64,000 bases of DNA from Siphonodentalium dalli (lineage: Eukaryota > Mollusca > Scaphopoda > Gadilida > Siphonodentaliidae): positions 168,523,107 to 168,587,106 of the forward strand of contig CP136061.1 in the NCBI GenBank assembly GCA_032622095.1, in the 5' to 3' direction. Shown here piece by piece: positions 23,561 through 36,410 of the stretch. Every line of letters begins with the position of its first letter. Position 1 is the stretch's first letter. The notes below the pieces were generated by a model, which was not told where the DNA came from, made no database searches, and saw only the letters and a list, made by a program, of their open reading frames with translations. The position numbers were made by a program, and so were the translations under genes.

Positions 23561-24479
23561 TATAAAATGCATAATTGAGGTGCCCAGTGGGTGCACATCA
23601 CCAACTTTAACTGGAGAACTTCAATCTAATGCTATGTCTCCCATAGCAGTTGAGGCCTACACAGAATGAGGTCCTCAGAGGGTGAATTTTGTGATGCTAG
23701 CCCGCATTGCAGGATTGTGTCATTAAATTCACCCTTATGGGACCTCATTGTGCAAATGTCAGACACTATGTTCAGGCTTGGCTGTTCGAATATTATGTTC
23801 TTAACCACCAGTATCCAATTGAACTCATTATACCCTGAAAAGAAAACTTGGGGGGGGGGGGGTATATTGGATTGAATTTGTCAGTATCTATGTCAGACTG
23901 TTTTCCCATCCATCCATCTGTCATTATGTCTCTATCCGTCCATCAATTGTTTTCTTCTCCAGATACATATTAAAGACCAAATGGGTTTAAATATTTAGGT
24001 GTGGATGTAAATCCTTGTTTTGAACACAGCTGTAGGAGTAACACAATACATTGGTATCACTGGGCAAATGTTTGTGCCATCATTAATTATCTTCATGTCA
24101 ACAGGTCTCCCAGACATTCTTGTTGCTGATAGTGGCTTTATGAATGGAATTTTATCCCATGTTTATCTCAGATACAAATTGCCTGTTTGAAAGATAAAGT
24201 TTATTTTTACTATTAATATTAACCATTTCATGACCAGAGTTGTGCTGGTGATACCCTGTGCTTGTGCATTCTCTTATATATGCTCCCATGGGAAGCCTCC
24301 CATATAAAAGAGAATGCACTGGCTTTCCAGGTCATGGTAATTTTGTTAAGGCAATAGGCATCCAAATAAATGATGTATGTCATATTCTTGCAGGGATGTC
24401 GCCACTGTGTTGGGGGGGGGGGGGGGTGATTTACAGATTTGTTCAATGAAATGTAATTTTTGAGCTCACATCTTCTCTA
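23561..24479. other. Repeat-derived non-coding segment with G tracts
   Basis: Another copy of the AATGAGGTCCTCAGAGGGTG block lies near 23,665. G-runs occur at about 23,851 and 24,411. A hairpin is annotated separately. No gene is recognised. Confidence 0.55.
24264..24319. repeat. Hairpin related to the nested palindrome at 57.6 kb
   Basis: GTGCATTCTCTTATATATGC pairs with CATATAAAAGAGAATGCAC across a short loop. The same arm sequence, with ATGCATTCTCTTATATATGC, forms both halves of the palindromes at 57,641-57,707 and 57,788-57,854. The left flank (a TTAACC block, then CCCTGTGC) is shared too, so this is a family. Confidence 0.8.
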
Positions 24480-25060
24480 GACTGAATGGGTTCATATTTG
24501 GTGTAGATGTTCCCTAGGTGACTTACATTCATATTTGTTTAAATGAGGTCACTCTATCAAATGGTTATGAAGGCAGGGCCATAACTCTTGCTCTCCATAG
24601 TAATTCTTAAAAACTACCTCTTCTGCTGTACCATCAGGTTGAACGGGTTCATATTTGGTATGAACAGTCCTTGGGTGACCTGGAGTTCAGATTTTTTTTT
24701 CAAATGGGGTCATTGGTTTTAAATGGGGTCAACTTGTCAACTAGGGGTCAAGCAAAGGAAAGTTTTCCTCTTAATATGCTTCCTTCACACAGACCATCAG
24801 GTCTATTTTATTGATATTTAGTATGAAGGGTTCTTTGGTATCTGGGATTCAAATTTATTCAGATGGGGTCACCAGATTAAATAGACTGGGACCAGGGACA
24901 TAACTGTATGTCTCTATAGTAATACTTAAAAATGTCTTCTCAAGAGAGGTTGGACTATTTAGCTTACATATAGTATGGAGGATCCTTTAGTGACTGAGAT
25001 TCAGATTTGTTAACATGAGGTCAACCTGTCAAGAAATGACGGGGCTATGGGGACTTCACT
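24480..25060 (+). repeat. Diverged dispersed repeat (sub-repeats of the AGCTCACC family)
   Basis: Three to four degenerate ~165-bp units with GGTGTAGATGTTCCCTAGGT, TTCAGATTTGT and GGGCCATAACTC motifs. Older than the copies at 22.2 and 62.4 kb. Confidence 0.7.
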
Positions 25061-26635
25061 TAAAACATCTACCTTGGAACTACCTGACTGATTAATCTTG
25101 ACATATATATGTTGTTTTCGGGTTCATGGATAATTGGGCGTCAAACATGTCTAAATAGTTTATAAAACGGTGCTTGTGAGATTGGAAATTTCGAACAATT
25201 GAGAAAGTTTGAGACGTCAGTTGTGAAATTCTAACCTAAGACTTGGGAATCTGGAGCCCGGTCAGGAGGGGATATGTTGAGCTGGAGGGGGATCTGTAGT
25301 GTTCCATTGGTAATTTAAAGGTAGATATTCGCTGATCGACATGAAGCCTCTCTAGCCACATATCCTGTGTAGATCTGCTTCTTTTAAAGTGATTATGAAA
25401 AGTTCTGACTGTTATGGTCTCAAGAGTCCCAGTCTTATCAGTCTTTGCAGTCTGGTGAGCGACCCCACAGTCTTTGACTGTCTTGTTATCGTAGATATTT
25501 GAAACTTCAGAGTATTGTTACCCACATATTGGAGATGTGCAACATGTATATAGATGACGGGAAAATTATTTTTTTACGGAATTATTAACCCTTTCGACTT
25601 AGAACATTTCAGCATTTTTTGTTAATTTCTTTAACAAAGCGGCATCGACTTGCCACGTTGTCAGGGGACTCTGTGGTCGGCTGATTTTTTATTATTCTTG
25701 GAATCTGCTACAATTTCTTATTCTTGCTGGGAAACTTACATGTAGCCTGTCAATGTTGGTGTCCAAAACAGGCAAATATTTTATTAAATTAAGCATTCTG
25801 CAGATCAGAGCTTCGCACGTTTTACATGTTGTGTCAAATTACAAGCGTTTGGCCGTTATAATTGCTGAATACATCCTCATTTAACATGTTGAAATAGTCC
25901 CAAAAAATATTTTTTTGACAATCGGCAATCCCGATGTTCAATTTAGAGTTCCGTTTGTCATCCGATGGGCTTTGGACTCAGAGGAAACTCGGGCTATCTG
26001 TGTCCATATCTGCTTATCTGGCCAGGATCTGTATCCGCCGCTTACCTTGTGCATGATTGACACATGTGTTGCATCTTACATATTCAATTATTTTATAATG
26101 TTTAATGCACAATTTTTGCTCACGTTTTGAATTATTTCGACATGAACGGAACTGAACACTATGTTGTTATAACACTATATTGATTTCTAATTTTCTGACA
26201 AGGTGATGACCGTAAGACAGCCAATCTGGTTATGTCATCACCCTGCTATTATGCTGTATACACTTGTAATATACCTACGTCATTATCATACTGTTATTAT
26301 TTTGTTATACATGATTGCATCTATGGCATTAAAGTATCTCTCTCTCTTTCTCTATCCTTGGCTGACATGATAGTTTTCATTTTAGATCAACTTAAATTTT
26401 CACTCCAATAAAGATGGAGATCACTAATACTGCTCATTTTGCTGGCTTCATTCGTTTCAATAACATAATTCAGAAAACCATTGCATTAGGATTACTTGCT
26501 CGTTGTCGCGATTTTGAATTTTATAATTACGTTGAACTTAATTCAGTTATTTATTTCAATTATTCATTTGAATTAGAGTTATTTTTCAATTTTTGCCAGC
26601 GGTTTGAGATAGTTTGTGACATTAGATATCTGTAA
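25061..26635. other. Non-coding; partial repeat at 25,490-25,700
   Basis: 25,490-25,700 shares blocks with 28,980-29,430 (GCAACATGTATATAGATGAC, then an AAAATTATTTTTT stretch and CCCTTTCGACTTAGAA). A frame at 26,414-26,635 opens MEITNTAHFAGF after an ATTTTAG-like acceptor and ends before a GTAAGG. It is hydrophobic and unrecognised, and too weak to call as a gene. Confidence 0.4.
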
Positions 26636-27164
26636 GGTACAGGTGAGACATTTATACCAAATGCATGTTTTTGTTTCTGTTTAATTCCTTCTTTCTTGGG
26701 ATCCAAATAATTGTGCTAGTACAAGGTATACTAGTAGCAATGAAAACTAGTGCCCAATATTGCAAGATGAATATTAACAAAGAAAGTTAACATATTGAAT
26801 ACAAACTTATGAGGGAGGGAGGGTTTGAGTTTGATTTTTTATTTTCCCCATCTGAAAACAAATATCCAATTAAAAAAAACGGGCAAGGGGGAATTTTTTC
26901 CAGACACATGTACCGGTAGGGGGTGGGTGGGTGGGTGTCTCGTAATGCAAATTTTTTCCTGCACTTAATTTTACTTTTACTTCTTATTTACCATATATAA
27001 ACTGCTATCTGCATGAATAGATCATTTAGAACACATTTATATCCCTGTAGGGGGTATATATTTGGTCTGAGACCTATTTGGCAGAGAAAGAAGTGGTCGA
27101 AGTGATATCTGTACAAAGGATAGCTTTTCTAACTTGGTCTTGAGATTTTTGGAGACCATCTATT

Positions 27165-27800
27165 TTTTAGTCGAGTTTTTCAAAAACTCGACTTATGGTT
27201 TGACAAGGGACTCGACGGTATATGAGACTCTTGCCAGCTCTTGCAACAATATCTCGGACGAGTTCGAAAACCAAGTTTGTCCGAATTATTTTTCCGGAGT
27301 TATGGGTCTTAGTTTGTCTATTTTTAGCAATTTTATCACCGTTAGCGCGATAACTCAATGAAATATTAAACGATTTCAACAATATATGGTATATGAGTCT
27401 CCTGCAACAATATCTCGGACGAGTTTGAAAACCAGGTTTGTCCGAATTTTTTTCGCAGAGTTGTGGGTCTTAGTTTGTCTATTTTTAGCAAGGTTATCAC
27501 CGTTAGCGCGATAACTCAATGAAATATTAACCGATTTAAACAATATTTGGTATATGAGTCTCTTGCAACAATATCTCGGACGAGTTCGAAAACTTTTTTT
27601 CCTGAGTTATGGGTCTTAGTTTGTCTATTTTAATAACAATTTTATCACTTAGTGCGATAACTCAATGAAATATTAACGTATTCAATTGATATTTGGTATA
27701 TACCGGTAGGTCTATTGCACTAATATACCACCGTCCGACTTTTTTTCCTGGAGTTGTGCACCTTATTGGCAGAAGTTTGGTTCGACTGCCAAAAAACTCG
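27165..27800 (+). repeat. Tandem ~161-bp repeat with AGTCGAGTTTTT-type ends
   Basis: ACAATATCTCGGACGAGTT recurs near 27,247, 27,410 and 27,570 with intervening GGGTCTTAGTTTGTCTATTT and GCGCGATAACTCAATG blocks. The left edge has the hairpin AGTCGAGTTTTTCAAAAACT and the right edge carries AAAAAACTCGACAAAA, so the array is bracketed by inverted ACTCGAC motifs. Confidence 0.82.
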
Positions 27801-28929
27801 ACAAAAGCATCTTAGATGTGTACCACTTGTTTTTATTATAAATTAATAATTGATAATTGGGTCTGACTAGTGGTTGTCATTGATCAGAGGAATACCACAT
27901 TTAAGCAGACATACATACACTAATCTATATATACCGTAAACAGGTTTTGAATTATATAAGTCAATAATAGACATAAAGGTGCGGTACATACTGCACAAGT
28001 TATTATTATCATGGAAGCCGATCATTCCAAATATGAAACTATAGTTTCTAGTATACTGACTGGTTCTATAGGCTATATATCTCCAAGCAGGCACCACATT
28101 TCTATGAATACACACATGCAATATTGGCCATGGCATTTCAAACCAACACTTGGAAAGGTGCATGTGTAGAACAGTTTGTTTTTTTTACCTTAAATTTGCC
28201 ATGTTTTAACATTGGCCGCATTCGGAGGTCGCCACTGATATGAATAGTTAATAAATTAATCATTTTATACCCACATATCCCGACATTCCCAGCGGAATAT
28301 GTCATATCAAGTTTCCAATTTTCGTGGCACTATACTATTTTCGTGGCACTATACTACATGTATATATCACTCGTCGCCAGAAATAATGTAGTTTCGCTTG
28401 CGACAAGTTGCTCGCGAATATACAAATTTCTAGCGACAACTCGTGAGATATTTCCGGTATCGACTCCAAAACACTAGGATATCCTCTATGAATTAATTAA
28501 TCATTCTTCAGTTTCCATTTATTTTTGGCAGGTGCTGTTAAGTTTTAACCATGCAGACTGATGCAGTGTATACTTAGTATATTTTTTTCTGTTCTTTGAG
28601 TCTCTTTTGTTTGTTTTGCTTTGTTAAAATGGACTTCCAAGAAGATATTCCCTTTGGTTTTATATGTTTTGTTGATCCCTTAGAATATTCACAAGTTTCT
28701 TCATTTTGTTCTGATAACAACCTGGATGTCTTGGAATTATATGTTAATGGTCTAAACATTTTAGTTTTCTTTGTAGCTTCTCACTTTTCTTCTACAGTCT
28801 ACTTTTGTTCCCTCCATTCTTTAAATTTTGTTTTGTATTATTGAGACGACAAAGTTAAAACAAAGAGATTGTACTTGCAGGTATGATTGTAATCCGAATT
28901 GCTTCTGACTAGTCCCCCTTTATTTGTTT
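27801..28929. other. No convincing gene
   Basis: A short tandem duplication of TTTTCGTGGCACTATACTA lies near 28,320-28,355. A frame at 28,596-28,844 is T-rich and unrecognised. Nothing else is supportable. Confidence 0.45.
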
Positions 28930-29435
28930 GTCCCCCGCCCCGAAGGGGGACTATAGTAATGGGGTCCGTCACATTTTGGGTACCTTCATGGTGTAAATCA
29001 ACTCCTACAGTTTTAATCGTAGAAATTGAAACTTCACACTTTTGTTACCAACATATTGTTGATTTGCAACATGTATATAGATGACAGAAAAATTATTTTT
29101 TGACAGAATTATTCACCCTCTTCGACTTAGAAAATTTCAACATTTTTTTAAATTTCAGTATGGGGGTACCTTCATGGTGTACGGTAATCAACTTCTCCTT
29201 CAGTTTTGATTGTATAGATTTGAAACTTTACAGTATAACTATTGTTATCCACATGTTGCTGATTCGCAACATGTCTGTCCGGTATAGATGATGAAAAAAA
29301 AAATTCACGGAGTTATTAACCCTTTTTATTTTGTTAGCAGACGTAGAGCCAACAAAGAGCAGAATTTTTTTATCGACAAAAACACATTGGAGTTTGCCAC
29401 CTTCGTCGGGGGACACTGGTCGGCCGACCTTTTAT
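28930..29435 (+). repeat. Tandem ~185-bp repeat, two copies
   Basis: GGTACCTTCATGGTGTA, a GATTTGCAACATGTATATAG-type block and ACAGAATTATT recur near 28,980 and 29,165. The segment joins directly to the 130-bp satellite at about 29,440. Related sequence is at 25,490-25,700 and 22,140. Confidence 0.75.
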
Positions 29436-29439
29436 TTAT

Positions 29440-30300
29440 AATAATTATGTGTCTGGTTTGTCCGTGTTTCATGTGTCTTGTCTGTCCGCGTTCTACATGT
29501 ATGTGTCTGTTGTCAGTGAAAAAAGGAAATTATTAGTTTCAGACCAGTTCAAATGCTGAAATTATGGTGTTTGTCTATATTTGTGTGTCTTGTGTGTCCG
29601 TGTTTTATGTGTCTTGTCTGTCCGTGTTCTATGTGTCTGTTGTCAGCGAAAAAAGGAAATAATTAGTCCCAGACCAGTTCGAATGCTGAAATAATGGTGT
29701 TTGTCTATATTTGTGTGTCTTGTGTGTCCGTGTTTTATGTGTCTTGTCTGTCCGTGTTCTATGTGTCTGTTGTCAGCGAAAAAAGGAAATAATTAGTCCC
29801 AGACCAGTTCAAATGCTGAAATAATGGTGTTTGTCTAAATTTGTGTGTCTTGTGTGTCCGTGTTTTATGTGTCTTGTCTGTCCGTGTTCTATGTGTCTGT
29901 TGTTCGCGAAAAAAGGAAATAATTAGTCCCAGACCAGTTCAAATGCTGAAATAATGGTGTTTGTCTATATTTGTGTGTCTTGTGTGTCCGTGTTTTATGT
30001 GTCTTGTCTGTCCGTGTTCTATGTGTCTGTTGTCAGCGAAAAAAGGAAATAATTAGTCCCAGACCAGTTCGAATGCTGAAATAATGGTGTTTGTCTATAT
30101 TTGTGTGTCTTGTGGGTCCGTGTTTTATGTGTCTTGTCTGTCCGTGTTCTATGTGTCTGTTGTCAGCGAAAAAAGGAAATAATTAGTCCCAGACCAGTTC
30201 AAATGCTGAAAGTATGGTGTTTGTCTATATTTGTGTGTCTTGTCTGTCTGTGTTCTATGCGTCTGTTGTCAGCGAAACAGGAAATTATTATTCTCAAACC
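29440..30300 (+). repeat. 130-bp satellite array, regular
   Basis: The AATTAGTCCC landmark falls at 29,661, 29,791, 29,921, 30,051 and 30,181, exactly 130 bp apart, with a variant at 29,531. Monomers match those at 17.2-21.6 kb. Copies here are more regular and lack transposon insertions. Confidence 0.95.
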
Positions 30301-31138
30301 AATTATGGTGTTTTTCTATGAATTTATGTACCTCTCATAGTTGGCCACATTGACAAGTTTTGTTCCTGTTACATTCAGTCATTTCCAATATTTTACACAT
30401 TTTTTTTTCTGTTTTGTTTTCTTTTTGACCTGTTGGGATTTGGACAACTCTATACACTAAAAAGCGAAAAAATGGTGGATCTCTATATTTTGGTATCCAT
30501 CGAATATTGCGACCAATCAAACCATGGAAGTATTCTTCTGACACAAATAAGAACAAAATAGTAATTATTGAATTGTTCATTTCAGATAAGACAGACATTC
30601 TTATGTGAGAATGTTCATGTTCACAGTTAATTCGTTGTTCAAATTCCGTTTACTAGTTTCATTGTTGATGCAATTAGAAAGTGTAAAGTTTGACATATTT
30701 ACTACTCATCGAGGATTAGCCACAGACTTTGGTTTCAAGTTCTTTTGTGAAAGTGATGTTTTACTTTTCAAACTTTTATGCTATGCACATGATGTAAAAG
30801 ATTACAGCAGGGTTTTTTACATCTGAAGCTATTTTCTGTTATCCACTGGGTTTTCCATGTTTTTAAAGGTAACAATAGACATAAGGTTTCATTGTACCAC
30901 ATGAATATGTCAGAAAAACCTTTCTGGGAGCATGCATGCAAGCCTTAAAGTGAGTGAATTTTGGAGAGTGAAAATTTGACCATAGATCTGCAACAACTGA
31001 TATGGGTCAATGGGTGTTAATTATACCCCCATGACCGAAGCAAGGACATATCCAGGTCAATTTTCATAACGTTAACCGATATCGGCGCCCAAGCTCCAGG
31101 TGCCCAAAAAGACATGAATTTTAGAAAAAAGTCTATTA
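30301..31138. other. No convincing gene
   Basis: A 70-codon frame at 30,605 has no recognisable features. The rest is unstructured AT-rich sequence. Confidence 0.45.
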
Positions 31139-31598
31139 CTCTTGTGCTCCAAATAAACATACATGCACGTTTATTATTTTCTTGGGTAATTTCCCCCCTG
31201 CACAGTGCTTATTTGGGTCTGCACATTTATTAATTTTGAGGCTATGAAAATTTTAATCAGCACAAACTCAAGATTTCTATGATTCTGATATCAAAATGGT
31301 GAGCTTACCGGTATAACTTTATGCATGTACATATTCAAGTATATGGCATATATGTGAACATTGAAATACTGAATAAAACGCCACATGACGGTGATGACAC
31401 ATACTATGTTGATTCCTATACTTGACCTACTATAAAAATAATTTGTTTAACCACAGTTAATATGTTGATGTTTTGCTCAGAGTTCCCCCTGCACTATTAT
31501 TTGGGTCTGCACCAGCTGTCTGCACGTTTATTAACTTTCAATGGAATTTCCCCCCTGCACTATTAATTGGGCCTGCACTTTTATTTGGAGCCCAAGAG
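31139..31598. mobile_element. 460-bp MITE with TA duplication
   Basis: The left end CTCTTGTGCTCCAAATAAAC and the right end, read inward as CTCTTGGGCTCCAAATAAAA, form terminal repeats of about 19 bp with one mismatch. TA flanks at 31,137 and 31,599. Internal CCCCCCTGCAC and GCACGTTTATTA motifs are repeated. A related end lies near 18,022. Confidence 0.78.
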
Positions 31599-31600
31599 TA

Positions 31601-32579
31601 TATGAATTAGAGTGATAATGGTAAGGATAGGATAGGATAACTTTATTCACAATATACACACACACGTATAGCAAACATACTAGTATTATCAACAATAAAT
31701 ACAGGTATGTTGTATATTGCTCGGGTGACAGCATAGCCCTGCCAGGCTGTCTTCCTGCCATCCTCAGTGGTATAGGCATCATTATAATTATTTAATGATG
31801 GCGTATGTGAGCGTTCATCTCAGTGTGAGCGCACAAACTATATTGTCGCATGTGGAGATAGTATCAAGGGCGTGTTACAGACATGTGAATTTTATGGGTA
31901 CCAACCCGGACCATTGTTAATAACAATAACTAAACTATTTTTGCGTTGTTCACTGGTGAGGCAGTTTGTGAGTGAGGTCTTGGGGAAATATCACGTACTA
32001 GTATTCATTAATTGCATGATTGCGGGTGGTTTGTTAATATACATGTACGTATACAATTTACAATAGGTGCACAATCGATATGATGGCAGCATCTTAAAAA
32101 GTGCAGTCCGGGCATCCAACATTTTTACATTTCACATTTTCAGCTTTCATAATTGGCTACGGCAATCAGCATTGCCGAAGCAATTTGCTGAAGCAAACTG
32201 GGCCATGGCATACTGTTGCTGTAGCGGATTGCCGAAGCCAAACAATTTGAATTAAGAGGGCTGCATTTTCAGAATATTTTTTTACCAAGTTTGCTTTTAG
32301 GCACTTCCTAAATGAATGTCTTGTTTGGCCCGAAGTACCTTCCTCTTCTAGATTGTTCCATGTGGTTGCGAAGGGGTAGATTCCCACACCAAACAGTTCT
32401 TGGTGTTTCTTGGTTGTCTTGTATTTGTATTATTTCGCTTTGTGAACATCATGTCAAATGATTCAGGCAGACGGTCATAATACCAGTCATGCATAAAGAC
32501 TGATGAATGAAAATTGTGAAGTTTGTATATATTCAATATATTCTCCCTTTTGAAGAGTGGTTCAGTATGGCTTCTATAC
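31601..32579. other. No convincing gene
   Basis: Around 32,160-32,240, GGCAATCAGCATTGCCGAAG and similar short motifs repeat in both orientations. Open frames of about 60 codons here lack splice context or recognisable domains. Confidence 0.45.
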
Positions 32580-33280
32580 TTTTTAGCTCAACTTTACTTT
32601 GTATAGTTTGAGCTATTGCCATGGCTTTGTCGTCCGTGTGTGCGTAATGCGTCAACAATACAGGCTACAGGTCGTACCTTTGATCGGATCATTATGAAAT
32701 TTGTCATAGCTGTTGACATCAACATTTAGACCGGAATGATTCATTTTGGGGTCATTCGGAAAAAAACATGGCCGCAAAAAATTCAATCCATTAGCACGGG
32801 CTACAGGCCGTACTGTTCGTCTGATCATCATGACATTTGTCATGAATGTTAATATTGACATGTAGATGGGAACGAGTCATTTGGGGTCATTTGGCCAAAA
32901 AACATGGCGCCAGCAGCCATCTTAGATTTTACTCTTTGCATGACTAAATCCTTTAGCACGGGCTACAGGTCGTACCTTTGGTCGGATCATCATAAAATTT
33001 GTCATGGATGTTAACAATGACATGTAGATGGGAACAAGTAATTTTTGGGTCATTCGTGCAAAAAACATGGCCGCCAGCAGCCGTCTTGGATTTTACTCTA
33101 TGTATGACTAAATCCTTTAGCACGGGCTACATGTCGTACCTGTAGTCTGATCATCATGAAATTTGTCATGGATGTTAACAATAACATGTAGATGGGAACA
33201 AGTCATTTTGGGGTCATTCGGCCAAAAAACATGGCCGCCAGCAGCCATGTTGGATTTTACTCTGTGTGTGACTACTAAGC
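32580..33280 (+). repeat. Tandem ~165-bp repeat, about four copies
   Basis: TAGCACGGGCTACAGGTCGT, ATGAAATTTGTCATGGATGT and AAAAACATGGCCGCCAGCAG recur at about 165-bp spacing (near 32,790, 32,956 and 33,118). It starts with TTTTTAGCTCAACTTTAC, a cousin of the AGCTCACC start. Confidence 0.85.
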
Positions 33281-34299
33281 CACTAGAACTCGACAACAGT
33301 ATCACTAGAACTCGACAACAATATCTGATGTTTACCTCTTGTTAATAGAACAAAATGGCTACTGGCAGCTCTGTCTACAATACCTCAATACAGTCTCTTT
33401 TAAATATTAAATATAGAAGTTCAGTCCCAATATTCTAGATTTTGCAAAAAATGGCAAGTTGAGCTCCTGTGTCATTGTTCACTTATTGAAATCTAAATTT
33501 TTTCCAGAACCTGCGAGACATACATGTAAACAGAGTCTGAGTCCATTTATTCTGTCACTTCCCTATTATTCAGTTTACACCCTATAAATTCTGTTACATT
33601 TTATTAGTTCTAGAAATGGATAATAGTGAATTTTATTGTGTTCTCATTTATTTTTTTATTAATTTGATCTGTCGTCTTGTTATGTATTATGTTGGTGCCT
33701 TTATTACTATCATTATATTTGTCTCCTTAATTAGTGATGTTTCCTTTTCATTTATTTTTTTATTTGCAACATGGTGTATTACTCCCAGAGCAGTTGAGAT
33801 TTATATCTAAGGGTGAGTTAAGGTTAATGAAATGTTAACTGTATTTATGGTATTATAATCAACCCTCCCATCGGGAAATTAATTGCATTTATTTTTTCAC
33901 AAAAAATATGGGCAAACTAATCTAAGGCCAGACCAATTTAATAACTCAATTACGAACATGGAGGATGAAAATCTGTAGATGCAGGAGGGGAAAAAATTAG
34001 TCGCATACTCCCAAGATTTATGAGTATACACTACTGATAGTAATTATTACAAATTTATGTACATGTAGTGTACCAATGGGAATTTCGAGACGTTCCCTTA
34101 TGGCGATTATACATGGCTTGTTCTTGTAAACGGAAGGAGTATATCATTCAATGGTGTATATTCTTGTGGACTGGTTGCAGATGTAGCGATGTAACATAGC
34201 AAACATGATCAGACTGTTGCTTGATGGCCCTGATTTGTTGCACCTGTACTAGTACAAGCGCTTGTCTGATGCGAAAGCCTGAACAAAGAAAAATATGAA
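33281..34299. other. No convincing gene
   Basis: A frame at 33,616-33,810 (MDNSEFYCVLIYFF start) could encode two hydrophobic helices, but it is AT-rich and lacks support from neighbours. Confidence 0.4.
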
Positions 34300-34850
34300 T
34301 AAGAATGTGTGTTTTACGTGTCTTGTTTGTCCATGTTCCATGTGTTTGTTGTCAGCGAAACAGGAAATTATTATGGATATATGAGGTTCGGCACAGCGGC
34401 AATGTTATATATTTTATGCCTCCGAAACATGTTTCGGAGGCATAAAATATATAACAGCTCGCCATGTTTCGGAGGCATAAAATATATAACAGCTCGCCAT
34501 GTTTCGGAAACAGGAAATTATTAGTTTCAGACTAGTTGGCTGAAATGATGTGTGTCTTGTTTGTCTCTGCTTTATGTGTCTTGTCTGTCAATGTTCTATG
34601 TTTCTGTTGTCAGCGAAAAGTGAATTTTTAGGTGTAGACAAGTTTGCTGAAAAGTGTTTGTCTATATTTGTGTGTCCGTGTTTTATGTGTCATGTCTGTC
34701 CGTGTTCTACATGTATGTCTGTTAGCAAAAAAGGAAATTGTTAGTTTCAGATCAGTTTGTGGAAATGATGCGTTTGTCTATCTTTGTGTGTCCCTGTTTT
34801 ATGTGTCTTTGTGTTCTTTCCATGTCACATGTATCTGTAAGCAAGATATA
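34300..34850 (+). repeat. Degenerate 130-bp satellite
   Basis: Three to four diverged monomers with GTGTCTTGTTTGTCC, GTTGTCAGCGAAACAGGAAA and TTATTAGTTTCAGA. One is interrupted by the palindrome at 34,404-34,499. Confidence 0.8.
34404..34499. repeat. 52-bp perfect palindrome plus 35-bp direct duplication
   Basis: 34,404-34,455 is a perfect palindrome of two 26-bp arms meeting at GAAACATGTTTC. Its right arm, extended by AGCTCGCCA, is duplicated directly at 34,465-34,499. It is inserted within a satellite monomer, as GTTTCGGAAACAGG follows. Confidence 0.92.
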
Positions 34851-35039
34851 TACCATGAATATTATGAATATATCGAGTGATGATCCAATTGTGAGATAAT
34901 TTGAGAATAAAATAAGATAATATTGATGGAAATTACACCTGCTACATTGAAATTAAAAACCACAACCTCGCCTGCATGCGTTGGAAATGCCAGGCTTCCT
35001 CCAAGTCAGTCATGATTTCAAAAATTGTTCTTTTAGCAG

Positions 35040-35147
35040 ATTTGTATGGGCAAAACTTCCCAACACGTGTGCCATGTGGCCATGTAAGAGCATCGAAAGT
35101 GACAATGACCATCTGATGGCTGTGTATGTTAAAGCTGACAATGCTGT
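35040..35147 (+). CDS. Exon with PWWP-like segment
   Basis: The 108-nt open frame follows a strong acceptor (TTGTTCTTTTAGCAG) and ends at a GTAAGT donor. The translation FVWAKLPNTCAMWPCKSIE, then HLMAVYVKADNAV, matches the start of a PWWP domain: a V-W-A-K hydrophobic strand, P at the expected spacing, a W-P-C/A core, then a V-Y-V strand. In canonical PWWP domains the motif is close to P-W-W-P. Here it reads A-M-W-P, so the first Trp is replaced. PWWP domains are chromatin readers in nuclear proteins, which is family knowledge and not shown here. No adjoining exon is identified. The gene starting at 37,972 is 2.8 kb downstream on the same strand. Confidence 0.5.
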
Positions 35148-36272
35148 GTAAGTATACTTAGTATATAAATTTATATATGAACTGCGAAAATATTTAGTTA
35201 CCGTAATCACGATAAAGATTATTTAATAGCTCAATTTGGTTGGTCCTGTTTTAGTTACTCCTTGTATTACCTGTGTACACAATGCATGTATCTGATTTGT
35301 TCTGCCACAGTGATTATTTATGTATAAAACAAATGAGAAGATTTTGCAGTTAAATACTCCTAACAGTTTCTTTAACTTATGAGGAATATACACAACTGGG
35401 AATGTAAATATAACAAATTAGTGTCATTCTCAATATTATTATACAGACATTCGGGTTCACACTATTTGTCAAAAGTTCACTTAAACATATAACGGTCGTC
35501 GGGTTTTGATGAGAGTAATTACTCCCCCCCCCCCCCCCCTTAGCTCACCTGGTTCTCAAACGGGGAGAGCTAAAAGTGGTCGCCTCGGCGATTTGATATT
35601 ATTACCACTCACACATAAGCAACTCACCTGAGTAAAAATCAAGCCTGGATATATTTTTTTTTTGAGTGTCTGACAAAATGACAGGCACCAAAGATTCGGC
35701 GTCTGACATTTGAAAAGTGTGTCTGTCATTTACCTGGTATCAATAAATAGTAGCAATTAGTTGTTTTTTAGCCCATTCCAACAGGGGGGGGTCGAAAAAA
35801 AATTCCAGGCACGTATGATCATTTTAATTTTTTCCGGCTACGGGGGGACCCACCCACCCAATTTCTTCCGTTTCCGGCCTTTTTTTCCAGGCAATTTTGG
35901 ACACCCACCCTTTTTTTTCCGTTTCAGGAAGTTTTTTCCGGTCAGTTTTGGACACCCACCCCCCTTAAATTTGAGAAAAATTATCAACTGAGCAACCAAA
36001 TAGCTGATTATCCTGCATTATCATAATTTATTGCGCGATATTTGAATAGAACAGTGCATAATGAGATAACTATACTATTTGAATTTATCATATAAGTGTC
36101 ATTAATCAAGAAATGTGTCAACATAATCACATTTCTAGGGATATATAGGCAGAGTGCCAAGGTATTTATTAAATATATAGTCACATAATCACATTTGAGT
36201 ATTCTACAGAATACATGGTACCGGTACAACAAATTTCAGATTATTTGATATTTTGATATTTGCTATGTGATA
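35148..36272. other. Non-coding; C tract and GGACACCCACCC repeat
   Basis: A run of C ends at about 35,540, next to TTAGCTCACCTGG. 35,770-35,965 contains two copies of a TTTTGGACACCCACCC segment with TTTTTTTCCGTTTC. Related sequence is at 26,880-26,945 (inverted) and 37,150-37,235. No gene is seen. Confidence 0.55.
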
Positions 36273-36274
36273 TA

Positions 36275-36408
36275 CAGTAATGCCCTAATTAATCGACTCC
36301 ATAACCACAGCAGAATAATGGGTAATTTAATTTTAATTTCCGACTAAATTCTGAAAATTACCCATTATTCTGCTGTGGTTATGGATTCGTTTAATTAGGG
36401 CATTACTG
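36275..36408. mobile_element. 134-bp hairpin MITE with TA duplication
   Basis: CAGTAATGCCCTAATTAATC at the left pairs with its near-perfect inverse at the right. Arms are about 55 bp around a short AT-rich loop. TA flanks at 36,273 and 36,409. The CAGTA start with a TA duplication resembles pogo/Tigger-type mariner ends. Confidence 0.85.
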
Positions 36409-36410
36409 TA

